Shown here one piece after another: positions 23,409 to 36,500 of a stretch of 64,000 bases of DNA (within the stretch, counting starts at the first letter, position 1; each line of letters begins with the position of its first letter). The position numbers were made by a program, and so were the translations under genes. Source of the DNA: a virus; the IMG/VR virus record IMGVR_UViG_3300022890_000019, positions 1-64,000 of that record. One strand, 5' to 3'. The notes below the pieces were generated by a model, which did no database searches, had not been told where the DNA came from, and saw only the letters and a program-made list of their open reading frames with translations.

Positions 23409-24503
23409 CTAGCAGGTTATGTCATTACTCTCTGCTGAATTGCAAAGACCACAACGGTTAGTAATTACTTTTAGCTTGTCTACCATACGACCTACCTGAG
23501 CCACATAGTTCTCTCTTGTTTCATCGATAGAGCCCATACCCATATACTGAAACTTGTCTACAGTGATATATTCTTCAATCTGCTTATACATCCCCCAGAT
23601 GAGATTCATATCATATCTTCTCTGAGCTATATTGTAAGTATCCTCACAGTCTTCATCACAAGGATCATTACACTTACAGATGACATATTTAAAGAGATTC
23701 TTGTAGCAGGTCTCTGCATCACAAAGATCATAGATGAGAAGTTGTGCTTTTAGCTCATCGGAAGTGTCAGTACTCTCCTGACCCCAGATTTCTACATAAT
23801 AGACTCCATCATCACCATCAGTATAATCTTCTAGGTCAATATTTATCTCTCCTCCACTGAACACTAGCTCATCGTCAAGTAATGTTCCATCATATCGATA
23901 TAGCTTTACCTCTCCTACCGTAATCGTTGCTCCACTGTTATCTGTAATAGTATGTTTATGACATGCTGTCTTAGTTATTGAATAGGCAGGACAGTTAGTC
24001 TCTACGTTTATCTCTGACCAGGTATAATCTTGATCTTCTGTTACTATAGAGTATACAAAGAGATCATAGATGTCTAAGCCTGTAGTAAAAGTACCGTCTA
24101 AAGGATTTGTCTCTCCTATAGCAATCAACCCCCATCCAGTAGTACCAAAGGCACCAGGCTCCCCAGAAGGGATAGCAGCACTCTGATAGTAGAAGTATCC
24201 ATCATGCCACACTATCTTATACTCTGTACTTGAATTATAGGTAGCAGTACCACTCCATATATCTGTAACAAAAGCTTTGATAGTGATAAGTGTCTTGTTG
24301 GTAGAAGGGATTGACCAGTCCGTATTATTGTATATATCATACCCATCTATAGAAGTGTAGAGATCGGAGGTATAGAACAATGCCACACCTAGATCTGACC
24401 TTTCTAATGTCTCATAGGGATAAATGGTAAGATCCTCTATAAAGATATAAGTACAATCTTGATCAGGATCAGCAAATATTCGAAAATTTAAGTCAGTAAT
24501 CAT
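23409..24503 (-). CDS. Cysteine-rich tail/fibre structural protein
   Basis: A 364-residue acidic protein. The first ~240 residues are beta-rich and Tyr/Asp-rich, in two or three Ig-like or carbohydrate-binding-like modules (for example TITVGEVKLYRYDGTLLDDEL). Residues ~250-300 hold many cysteines (CDAETC, CKCNDPCDEDC), and the helical end finishes in CGLC. The Cys cluster could bind metal or form disulphides in an extracellular virion part. It is the first gene after the promoter at 24520-24550. Assignment to the tail is by context. Confidence 0.5.
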   Translation of the reverse strand: MITDLNFRIFADPDQDCTYIFIEDLTIYPYETLERSDLGVALFYTSDLYTSIDGYDIYNNTDWSIPSTNKTLITIKAFVTDIWSGTATYNSSTEYKIVWHDGYFYYQSAAIPSGEPGAFGTTGWGLIAIGETNPLDGTFTTGLDIYDLFVYSIVTEDQDYTWSEINVETNCPAYSITKTACHKHTITDNSGATITVGEVKLYRYDGTLLDDELVFSGGEINIDLEDYTDGDDGVYYVEIWGQESTDTSDELKAQLLIYDLCDAETCYKNLFKYVICKCNDPCDEDCEDTYNIAQRRYDMNLIWGMYKQIEEYITVDKFQYMGMGSIDETRENYVAQVGRMVDKLKVITNRCGLCNSAESNDITC

Positions 24504-24519
24504 AATAGTGTAATTTATA

Positions 24520-24550
24520 CAAATTTAATATATCATTTATTCTTTGTCAA
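24520..24550 (-). promoter_or_regulatory. Late promoter for tail-fibre unit (TTGAC-N18-TAAATTTG)
   Basis: Reading the minus strand, TTGAC (24550-24546) and TAAATTTG (24527-24520) stand 20 bases apart measured from TTG, as expected for the Bacteroidota promoter (TTTG, TAnnTTTG). The upstream element follows directly on the TAG stop of the giant gene, giving TAGTTGAC. The same arrangement occurs at 61693-61723. Confidence 0.65.
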
Positions 24551-27500
24551 CTAATAATCTGATTCTTTAACATCTCTGATTCCTAAACTAGGGAATGGGT
24601 CACTAATAGATCCTATAGCTGTTCTGTATTTTAGAATGTCTTTTACCTTCTTAGGACCAAAAGTAGCATCAACAATATCTAGTAAAATAGAAGTTACAGG
24701 GAAAGGATTTAAGAACCAGTCATAAGAAATCATCATCATATTAAGATCTTTGTACATCCAGTTTAACTTGATAAGCTTTTTGTCATTATCTTTTCCTACC
24801 ACAGCTCCACTAAGAGCAATTAAGAGAGAAAATACAGCAGTCTTAATAACAGTACGTGCTAAATTAAGTCTTCTCATAGGAGTCTGATTTTTCCACCAGG
24901 AGTCTAAGCCTTCATTCCTCATATTGGCTATTCCCTGTACAGCACCTACGAAGCTCTGCCATGCACCTTCTATCTCTATCCAATCTCTCTGAGTAACCCA
25001 CTCACCATTTTCTAACTGTATTGCTTTAAAGCCTGCTCCAAAAGAAGTTTTTCTTGGAGATGCAAAAAGACCTGCATTCCATATTTTATCTGCTGAGAAT
25101 ACTCTAAACTGAGAAGCAGCAGCACCTAGATAGTCATTACCTAATAACCACTTAGCAGTATTGTCCATACTACCTATAATAAATTTATCTCCATACCATT
25201 TTAATTGTTCTGAAGCTAGGGTATGATCATGTCCTCGATCTACTTTGGTAGCATCTTCTTCCATAAGACCCTGATCCTTTAACCTATTTTTAAGACCGTT
25301 TGGACCTTCTACTAGTACCTCTTGCTCTTTAGTCTGGGTACCATCTTCATTATAATATCTTTCGTCTTTTTTGATATCATACTGTATGTCTCCTTTTTCA
25401 TTAAGAGAATAAGCATCCCAACTACCCTCATGAATCATCCATCCTGCCATACCTACTAATCTAGCTTCTGCATCAGAAGCCCAGTTAGTGATATGAGCCC
25501 ACTGATCATTAAGAATATTCCCTTTGTTAGCTACATTAAGCCATGGACTATCTATAAGGTCTCTTTCTGTACGATTTACTAACTGGAACATAGCACCGAG
25601 TCTTCTAGCTTTTTTGAAGTTAGTAGCTACTTCATATCTTGCTTTATTAACATCTCCTGTAGTAGGCAGATAGATTTTTTGTGATTCATCTAATCCTATA
25701 TTTGCAATAGAGGCAGCTAAAGCATTTATCTGTTCACTCATTTCATTCCATATACCTGACTTAGCACCTATAGTCCACTTGTATCCTAGAGAGATCATAC
25801 TGAATGCACTAAGAGTAGCTCTAGCAAATGTTTTAACATCTACTGTTACCCCACCGGGAAGAGTGATCTTAACAGAAGTATCTTCATTCTTTTTCATAGC
25901 TAACCTATTGCTAAACATTTCAGCAAATCTTCTGTTGTTTACCATGAAGTCTTTAGAGTTCTTAGTAGATTCAAAGTATCCATAGACAGCATCTACATCA
26001 TTAAAAGCAGGCATATATCTATTTTCATATTCTTCTGTGCGGATCCCTTCCAATGTGTAATAGTTAATTATCTTCTCTAGGTTCGTACTTGCTAGCATAT
26101 TTTTAGATAAGTCTGCTACCGTTAAGCCATTCTTAGTATATAATAGTCCTGCTTGTTCATAAAGCTTATCCTTACTATTCATCTGTGAAGCAAAAACATT
26201 ACTGATAGTATTCATACCGCTAGTGAAAGCCATACGACTTTTATCATTTAAGTTGTCATCGATAAACTCATCATAGTTAACAAACCTTTGACCCATCCTA
26301 TCCCAGGCAGCTTTGAAGTTCCCTGATAACAATGTTTCATTTAGTCCTTTAGAGATAATAACCATAGTTCCCTTTTCTACAGATTCATCAAACTCTTTAG
26401 CAACCTCTGCCTTACTGATCTTTGAATTACCGAAAACATCTTTACCTTTTATATCACTTGTTCTACTATGATACCAGTTATCGATAGTCCTCTGACGGAA
26501 TGTCTTCCATACTACCTCCATCAGTGCTTTGTCATCTTCATTATGCTTAGGATTATTAAAGTCTAATATAGGAAGCATTATAGGTACAGTCTCCCCTTTC
26601 TTATAGGTTTTAAGACCTACCTTCTGGTCTTTCTCAAGGGTAAGGGTAGTGTGCTTAAATAAATGCTTATAATAAACACTACCTTCATCTTTAATTAGTG
26701 TTTCAGCAGCTACCTGTGGATGTAAAGCAATATAATTTTTGGCTACTTTCTGTGCTTTATCATATATCTGATTATGTATCTTCATGTAACGATCTACGAC
26801 TATAGAATTAACAAGTCTACCTTTAGATACTAGCATCTGTAAAAGATCATCTCTTACATTGTGGATAGGTACAAGATTCTTTTCGAACTTATTCATATCC
26901 TTGATAGAGTTTTTAAAGAAAACAGCTCCATAGCTTTCAAGTTCTAAGATACTCATAGAGACAAGAAGATCTTCATGATCTTTTTCTTTTTTATCTCTAT
27001 TCCTGCCCCGTAAATCTTTCTGCAGTGCTCTTAATGCTTTTACCTGATCATGAACAGTAGTATTCCTATCCATAAATAGCGTTGAGAGGCTTTCTGCTCT
27101 ATTGACATATCCATATCCATACTTGCGATATCCTTCATCATCCATAACTTTCTTTAGATACATCTGGAACCTTCTTACGAAAGACTGTTCGTATTTTGTA
27201 CTATCAGAGATTTTCTTGTCTGTGAATATATCTTTAACATCATCATTAACTAGGTTATTTAACCATTCATCTTGCTGAGACAGTACATTCATATTGCTAA
27301 ACATATCCTGGATGTCTAACATCATATAAGACTTAACATTGCTAGGTTGTATTTCTAGCACTCCCATGCCTCTGAACTTAACCTTACCACCACTAGCCTT
27401 CATCATGTTCATTATAGACATAGAGAGGATAGCTCTTCTGATATCGTATGCTGAGTTACTCCAAGTACCACCAGCTTCTATAAACTTATTATCTGTCATC

Positions 27501-30500
27501 ATAGTACCTAACAGTCTATTCCTATTTGCCGGTGCAAAAGGAACTTTGTCTTGTAAGGAGAAGGTAGTAACATCAAGGATAGAGAGATCTACAGTACCAT
27601 CGTCTTCGATACCGTGAATGGTAATCAGTGGATCAAAGCCTTCAAAGGCGCTATTGTATAATGCCCTGACAGCCTTAATATCGCTGTTTTTAAGGTCACT
27701 ATACTTCATTACAGTTTCAATCTTATCACCCAGGCCAAGATAGAAAGCCATATCTGTTACAGCTTTCTCGCTATATACATTACCAAAGGCCTTTTTAGCT
27801 GCATCATAGATAGTTTCCTTCTGGTCTATCACTAGGTTAATAAAGTTCTGTACATTGTTCTTATAGGATACCTCGAAAGAGTTAATATGAGGAACAATAT
27901 CTTTTTCTATAGCAGCCTCTAGCTGTTCATCAGTCATCGTATTAGGATAGGCAAAAGTCTTATCTAAGCTATGGAAGACATAGTTACCTGCATCATCGGT
28001 ATAGCTCTTCATCTTATGAAGTGTCGTTCTTACAAATTCTTCTGTGTTAAGCTCACCCATAGTATGTCCATACTCTGAATAAGGATTCACTATAGCTGCA
28101 AAGTCCTTAGTGGTATTTACTCCTTCTTGTAGGTAGAACTTATTACCTTCTTCTAGGGACCTGTAAGCGTCATCTAGCTGCCATATGTCATAGTTTACTG
28201 GATCAGTACCGTACGTTTGCCTACCAGTCTCGAGGAGGAAGTCTGAGACCTTACCTTCAGTGAATATCTTATCTAGCTTCTTCCTAAAAGGAAAGAATAG
28301 ATCATGAAGTGAATTGTTAACAAGTGTGTTGATAGAGGTTGCTATATTCAGTAAAGCATCTAAAGAGGTATTATCAGTAAAAAAGTCTCTGATACTCTCT
28401 TTAAGCATCACCTTCATAGCTGTATTCCTGTTGATTATCTGTGAAAGGATGGCCAGTACCTCATGAGTTACATCACCATCGGTAGTAGGTCTATTGTGTT
28501 CTTTAAGCTTTCTTACTACATGGTCACGGATAGGTTCTATCAGCTTATCTCCATTGTTAGCAGAGTCTATGATAGTGTTCTTAATAGTATTCCAGGTAGC
28601 AGGATCATTCATTATCATTATCCCATTCCTGAAATGCTGAAACTCATGGACAGGCATAGTAAAAGAGAACTTCTCTACATTCATATGTATACCATCACCG
28701 TCAAACATTCCAGAGGCTCCTTTTAAAGACTCAGTAGTACCTTCTGTAATAGGTACTCCTGTTACTTTTTCCTTTAAAGCATCCATCCACCGTTGTGCTG
28801 CCTTAGTTGACAGTCTACCTAGACTATGCTTTTTAAAGTCTATCATAGTATAGCGAGTCATAGACCCTTCTTTGCCTACATACTTGCTTAAAGCACTCAT
28901 AGACTTGTTGACAAACTTCTGTGCTTCTTCGGATCCTTCTATCTCTCTTACTAGTTCACCTTCTACAGTAGCTATAAACTCACTGTCTCCTTTCTTAATT
29001 TTATACTGTGCTTTTTGATTCTTCTCTTCCTGCTGTTTAGCTATCTTAATCTGATAGTTTTCCTTAGCTTGCTCGATCTGTTCTTCTGAGAGATCAGCTT
29101 TCACCCAAACAACGTTCGTTGGCTGTATTCTGAGGGCTCTGATCAACGTTCCCTCCTCAGTGGTATATAACCCTTCCAGACGGTCTACGTTCATATTAGC
29201 GTAGCTGTGTCCTCTGACATATGATAATGGTACCTGCTGGTTGTCTAATAGAAGATCTAGCTTCTCAGGACTCATCTTTACTATCTCCATAGTAGAAGTC
29301 ATATCCTTGACAGTATCAAAGCCACCTCTCTCACCGATTAGATATTCATAGTCGTACTTCTCAAAAGCATTACCGAAGAGATCCTGATCATTTTTTATCC
29401 TGGCAGTGAAGTTAGCAGTAAACCTCTTAAAGTCTTTACGCTTCATAATAGTCTCAGGGAAGATACCTAGGTCTCTAGCCTTACGGGTGAGGAAACTGCT
29501 CATACCCTCTTTATGCTGTACCCACTTGGTAAACCTCTCTACAAGGTCGGTAAGCCTATTCATATTCTTAGGCATCCACTCCATCTCTGCCTTAGTCATC
29601 TCAAGACTCATAGCTAAGCCATCTTCACCATAGTAGTGTTCTGTACCCATGATTTCATTGATACTTCCTTTACGGTAGTTAAAGCCTGTATTGATAAGCT
29701 GGTTGACCCTGTATAGCTCTTTTAGGTATTTAGGTAACCTGTCGAATTCTATAGCTAGATCTGATAGCTGCTGCTCGCTGAGGTTAAAGGCATCTGCTAG
29801 CCTGATATATTCTTTCCCCTCTTGTCCTTGCAGAACAAGGTTAGCGATAAACTTATTATTCTTGATAGCATCATGAAACTCATTGGTATAGTCTATCCCT
29901 ATAGCCTGTATAGCTCTGGAAGCATCACCGAAGTTCATAGTAGACATACTCCTGATAAGGTCATGAAACTGTGGGAACTGCCTTACAAAGAGTGTCCTTC
30001 CTTCTACATTATCTAGTGCTACCGTCTCGTAGTTAGACTCAGGAGAAAAATAGTTACCATCAATATCCTGAAGAGGTACTGCGATGTTAAACTTCCTTCC
30101 AGTAAATGATCTCTTAAAAAACTTATCCAGGAACAACTGCTGCATACCAGACTTAAAAGTATAAAACTGCTTTGCATAGTTAAAGACATTGTTAAGTTGT
30201 CCTTTCAAATAGTTAGGAGCAAAATAATCCCAGATCACTTTGTTGTCTTCCAGGAAAGTCTTAGAAGCCACCTCTCTCTGGTTGTTGATCTCATTATAAT
30301 AATCTTTAAAGTGTGTGCGTCTTACAAATTCAGAGATGTTAATAGCCTTGGCTATTTCTAGCTCATAGTCCAATAATTTCTCTGCTTCATTGTTAGCTTC
30401 ATCAAATTGTGAAGATATAAGCCTGGAATATTTATTATCCAGTTTCTTAAAGTTCTCTATATGACTCTCTGCATTCCACTCAGCACCTTGCATAAACTCC

Positions 30501-33500
30501 TCGTAAGTCATCCCTAGATACTTAGAAAGCTCGTTCTCTGCCTTATAGAGGTCAAAGTCCATTACTGGTACTCCATTGCGTAAAGCTACAAAGCGAGTCA
30601 TCCTACGTAAAGCTTCTGCTGTGAAGACGTATTTTTTAAGCTCTGTAAGGACCTGATAGTTTTCTCTTCTCTCCTGCTCACTCTTTATAGCACGTATGTC
30701 TCTGGACAGCTCTTCTATAAGATTCATGTCCGGTGGAGTGTTCTCATCTACCTTTTCAGCTTCAGTAAGTTTTGTCTCTAAAGCTTCTCTCTTAGAAAGT
30801 AAAGATTTGTTGCTGTCAGTATTTTTACTTCTCTCGTTAAGGACCATCTCTTCAGCTACCAGTTCATATACCTGTTCTGCCTCAAAAACTTCTAAGCTGT
30901 TCTGGAAACTTCTTTGTGTATAGATCTTCTCTACTACAGGATGTTCGAAGAATGTAGCTATCTCCTGGTTGCTCTTACCGTCAGCAGTCATTACAGCTAC
31001 CACGGGAACAGCTTCAGCAGTGATACCTAGCCTACCTAATACAAGCTCTTTGGCATTATCTAAGGCTACCTGCATCCAATTACCTAAATTGATAAATGGA
31101 GATGTGCTCCACTGCTCTTCGTCAAACAGTGAGAGGTTTCTTAACCCCGGAGCATTATTTCTGATAAAGGTCTTTCCTAGCTGTGCCAGGTAAGAGACTC
31201 CTGAGAGAGACATGGCCAAGATACCTATAGCCTTGTTACCTTCACTAGCAGTTTGACTACTATCAAGGTAAGAGGCAAAATCATTATCTCTTCCATACTT
31301 TCTTTTCTTTTTATCTACAAGTTCCTTTAAGCCTTTTACATCTGACTTAATAAATATCTTACTAGCATTAGCAGGGTCCTGGTATACATTGTCTATCTCA
31401 TCAAGGATAGCGTTACGAGCACCACCCTCTCCTTCGATAGCTAACTTACCATCAGCAAACTCTCTCATATATACCGTTAACTGGTCAATATCCTGGTCAG
31501 CATTGTTACGGATGTTCATCTCTACAGGAACATAAGCTGTGTTACCATTGTCATTGATAAAAGCTGTGATCTCTAATATAGAAGCACTGCCTAACCTATC
31601 TGCAGGTACACGACCTGAATATACTTTTAGAGACTCTTTGAAGTTTCTAAAGTAAGACAGTGGATCTTCTGGACTGTTTCTAAATATAGGAGAACTCTCT
31701 TTGTTGATAACAGAGCCACCTTCAGCTAAAGTCTGTAAGAAGTCTATAAACTCATCATCGTTTAGGTTACGTACATTCCAGGATAACACTTCTCCATTAG
31801 CTTCTGCTTCTATAGTAAAGACATCGTTAAGAGTTTCATCATTCTTTATACCAAACTCTCTCATGTAAGGATAAGGCATTACCGTCTGTCCTCTCTGAAT
31901 ACCTTCATTGCCAGCAGTCATATCTTTTAAGTCTGCAGGAGTATATCCGAGATCTATAAGGTCTTCTACTGACTCTATAGTGCTATTGGTAAACCGTTCT
32001 ATCTCTTGTAGAGTATAAGGAATCCCATTCTCATAATAAAGCTGATAACCATAGGAAGAAGACTGGTTTACACGTAAGCCTTTAAAAGAGGTACGTATAG
32101 CATTGTCGTTTACAAAACTCCTATAAGCCTGTTTTAACTTCTGTGCTACTTCAGGAGAATGTATAATGCCAGGGTTGTTGATAACATTGTTGATAAGGTC
32201 AGTGTATCCTGTGATAAGACCCATCTGACGTATAGCCTGTAAGCCTCTCTCTCTGAGGAAAGAAACAAACTTCTCTATATCCTGTTCGTTAAAGGCTGCT
32301 TCTGGTTTGTTAGCCTCTATACCCATCAAAGTATTTATCCTAGCCTTACTCATAGTATAAAGCTCTTCTTGTAATATCCTTATCCTCTTACCTCTGTTTA
32401 GGTTACTAGCACCTATGCCCATATAGGATAGATTCTGTGAAGGAGGAGCCTGTCTTTGTACCTTGTTAGTCTCTTGGTATGGATTTAACACTATACGCAG
32501 AGAAGAGTTGTCAAAATCTCTTGCTATGAGATCTTTCTCTTCAGAAGAGTAAGGATCATACATGTTCACATAGTTGACAGTCTGCTTCTCTATAGTCTCA
32601 TCAGCAAATCCTCTTGGAGTACGAGCCTTTATCTCTTCAGAGAAGTTACTCTCTTCTACGATCCAGTCTCTTAGGTTCCTAAATGCTTTCTGTGCATCCC
32701 TGCTACCAGCATGACCTGTAGCTTCATAAAGTTCTTTGAATTTAGCATAGAGGTCTATATCATAGTTCTCAAAGTCTTTTCTCATAACCTTTGTGACATG
32801 ATCTAATAGATCTTTTTGCATCTGACGTACAGGAAGTGTCTGTTCGTAGGTCTGAGAGCTGAAAAAATTCATAGACTCTTTTTCCTGGTACTGATCACCA
32901 TACTGAAAATCCATACGATTATCCAGAGTCTTGACTCTTGTCTTGTCAATAGGACCATACTGATAATCTATACCACTTTTCTCCATAAAAGATTCCCAGA
33001 GCATAAACCCATTCACACCACCGTCATCATTTTCTATCCATTCACCGGTCGTTGCATCTTCTTTGTACATGGTACTAACCATTATCTCCTTACCCATAGC
33101 AGGGAGACCATATTTAGTATTTACTACAAGCTTACTACCACCAGTTGCTTTAGATCCTGATCTCTTAACCTTATCAGCAGCATCTTTATGGTTCTGTACA
33201 TTACCAAAGGCAAACTCTCCTACCGCATTGTTAACGATATGGTATGCATAGAAGTGAGCTTTGTAGACAGGATTCCATATTATATTCTCTGTAGTAGTTG
33301 TGACTGTGATAGGAGTCTCGGAAACACCATAGCGATTTGCTGAAATAGACATCTCTTCCATGTGCTCTTCCATCTTCTCTGTATAGAAGTAACCCATCTT
33401 ACCTTCTATAAGGGTTTTTACGTCGTTTTGTTGACGATATCCTATTTGTGATAGCTTACCTGCATATTCCCTATATAGTGGAAAGAACAGCTTATCTCTT

Positions 33501-36500
33501 TCAGTCTTGTTTAGTAAGGCAAACCTTTCTCCATTGTTAGAGAACTTCTGATAGTTGTCATGGTTATAGATAGCTTCATATCCAGGTACCTTAAACAGTA
33601 TAGAATTACCGAGTGTAACAGTATTACCATCTAAGAAGTAATCTTTGTTCTTACGTAGTCCAGAACGCATTAGGTCTATAGCCTGCTCATCGGTGAGAGT
33701 CTTAGAGAAAGATTCTAGGCTTTTAGGATTAAAGTTCTTTAAGTCTTTAACAGACCATAGCTCTCTAGGAAATACTTTGGTAAGGTTGTTAGCAGGTATC
33801 TCTCTGGCAAATTTACCCTGGGACATCTGCATCTCTCTGTTAGCTCTCTCAAATTCTATAGCGATACCATGGCTTATCATCTTCTCATCTACATTAGCTG
33901 AGGTGATATTACCATTAGAGTCTCTATCTATGTTTATCAGTCTTCTTCCCTTTCCAAAGGAGAAGTCAGTATTAGTAATATATGTTAGCTCTTTATCAGC
34001 TATATTAGTCATAGTAAGAAAGATATCCTGAAGCTTATCAGTAGACTTACGTATACCTTCTATGAAATTAGCAAGGTTTATAGTAGCTAGATCTTTAGAA
34101 CCAGGCTTTACAATACCTCTATTACCTACACGCAGTCCATTACCTATAGTGAGGCTTCGTATACGGATACCTTTAGGATCAGCTATCCAGTTAGTCCATT
34201 TGCCTTTAGTATTCTTCCAGATAGAGTTATCTAGTATTTCTTTAGGCATATTATTGATCTTATCAGTAAGCCACGCAGAACCATCCCCGAACATATCAAA
34301 GACCCAGGACTTCATCTTAAATCCCCAGGCTTTAGTACCATCAGGTCTATTGGAGAAGAGATCGGAGTCTATACCCTTATTATATACTTCCAGTGCTGCT
34401 ATCACACCAAAGGCATTATAATAGTCTACAGGCTTATAAATCTTAACATCACTCTTAATAGTCTCTACGTTGTTACCTGCAAAGACTTTCTCAAAACCAT
34501 CTATAGTGCTATCGGTGATGTTCATCTTCTTACGAAAGGAACTCATCTCTTGGTTGAAAGGTACAGATAGTTCTTTTATCTGCTTAGCTTCTTGCTTTTT
34601 TGCTTCCTCTTCATTAATAGCTTTATTGTCTAGCTTACGCAATATACCCTTGTTGATAGTCTCTATCTTGTCGAGCATGGTAAGGTTAGAAGACGCAGAC
34701 CAGAACATATTCATAAAGGTCTCTGCCAGGAAGGTATTAGTGTTCTCTAAGTTATACTCAGGAGTACGTTTGTTCAGCTCTACCCTAGCACCTTCATGGT
34801 GCATGTTGTTATACATATTGTAGATAGTCTGGTCAGTGACGTTCTTGAGTCCTATAAAGTTCTTGATGTATGTGAGTATCTTATCTCTACTGTCGTTGTC
34901 ATGGAAAGCCTCAGTGAAAGAGATCTTACCGTCAGTATAAGAGATGACTTTTATCTTCTGCTTGTTCTTTACATAGGAGATACCACTAGAAGTAACTTCA
35001 AACTCTGCATTCTTACCACTGCCTAGTCTATCTTTTACATGCTCTCTGAAGCTCCGGGTGTCTTTGTCATATAGTGTCTGAGAGATGCCATCGATAATCT
35101 CTTTCTTCTTGTTATCAAAAGTATTCTCAAAGGAGTTAACAATATTATATACCGTCTCGTCTCCTGACTTCTTAGACTCTATAAAAGAAGACTTAGGCCT
35201 CATAAAAGAAATATTATAGGATATCAGTGAGTTGATAAAGTCTGAGAGGTCACTCTGGATATCTAGCTTTAGCTGAGACACATTGCTTCTACCGTCACTC
35301 TTGATAAGCTCATCGATACTATTTATCCTATTGCTTAATGAAGGTTTACCTGTGAAAGCTTCAAAGAACCTATGATAGAAACTAAGGATGTTACTACCCT
35401 TATAGGTGTCAAGTCCTGCCTCAGTAGCTAAGTTATAGAGTTCCTGAGTAAAGGCCTCTACTGGATTCAGTGAAGGATCTTTTAGTAGCCTGTTAGCTAC
35501 ACGCATCCCTGCATCTTTCAGAGACTTCTCAAGGTCCTTACTGTTCACAAAGGCATATGCATCTTTAGTATCCCACTCGTTGCGTACCAATCTCCCATTG
35601 CTAGAATAATAGTACTGATGAAACCTAGTAGCATTTATCTGCATCTTCATAAAGTCACTCTTAGTCTGGTCAGGATTTGCATCATCCCCGGCTCTGTTAT
35701 ACTGAGTAGACTGCTTATTCCATTTGTAGAAGCGACCTGTCTCTGGGTTATACCCTGGCATAAGCCTTACTATAAAAGAAGTGAATATTTCTTGGTTAGC
35801 TAACCTAAGCCACCCTAGATTTCTTCTCTCTACTATAGAGAGTTTCTTTGCATCGTCATCAGTGATCTGGCTGTAAGGGATACCTACAGAGGTAAGCTCA
35901 TCAGCAAACTCATTACCATACTCTTCATACTCTTTCTGTACATCTTTGATAGCTTCTGTCATAGGTACTACCTTGTCAACAGATAAATCAGAAGAGAAGA
36001 AAGTATATTGTATTACTGCATCAGCTACAGCATTGAGATACTTGTTAATGTCATTACCAAATACCTTATATTGATTATTGAAGATCTCTATATAGTCAGT
36101 GTTAGGAGTATCATCTTTAGCGAATCCATCTTCTGCCTTATGGTTAAAGTTATCAGCCTGGTATTCGTCAAGCTCACTCTCTCCTTCCATTCTTACAATG
36201 TCTCTACCACCATCATGTACTGGTTGTACATTTCTATAGTAACCGTGATCCATCTTATAAAATAGCTCATCGAGAGTATTTACCCTCTTAGTATATCCAT
36301 TAAAGAGCTTGTTTACAAAGTCTACAAATCTACTCCATAGTCCTTGCTTAGGCTTTACAGAGTCTAAGTTTAGTCCTGAATAGCCATAGTCTCTTGCCAT
36401 CCACTCTGTAAGATAGTCTTCAGTAGCATTAGGAAGGCCTAACAGTTCCTTTGTGGCATTATAGAGCCTCTGACGAGAGTTCTCATCAATTAGGTAGTCG

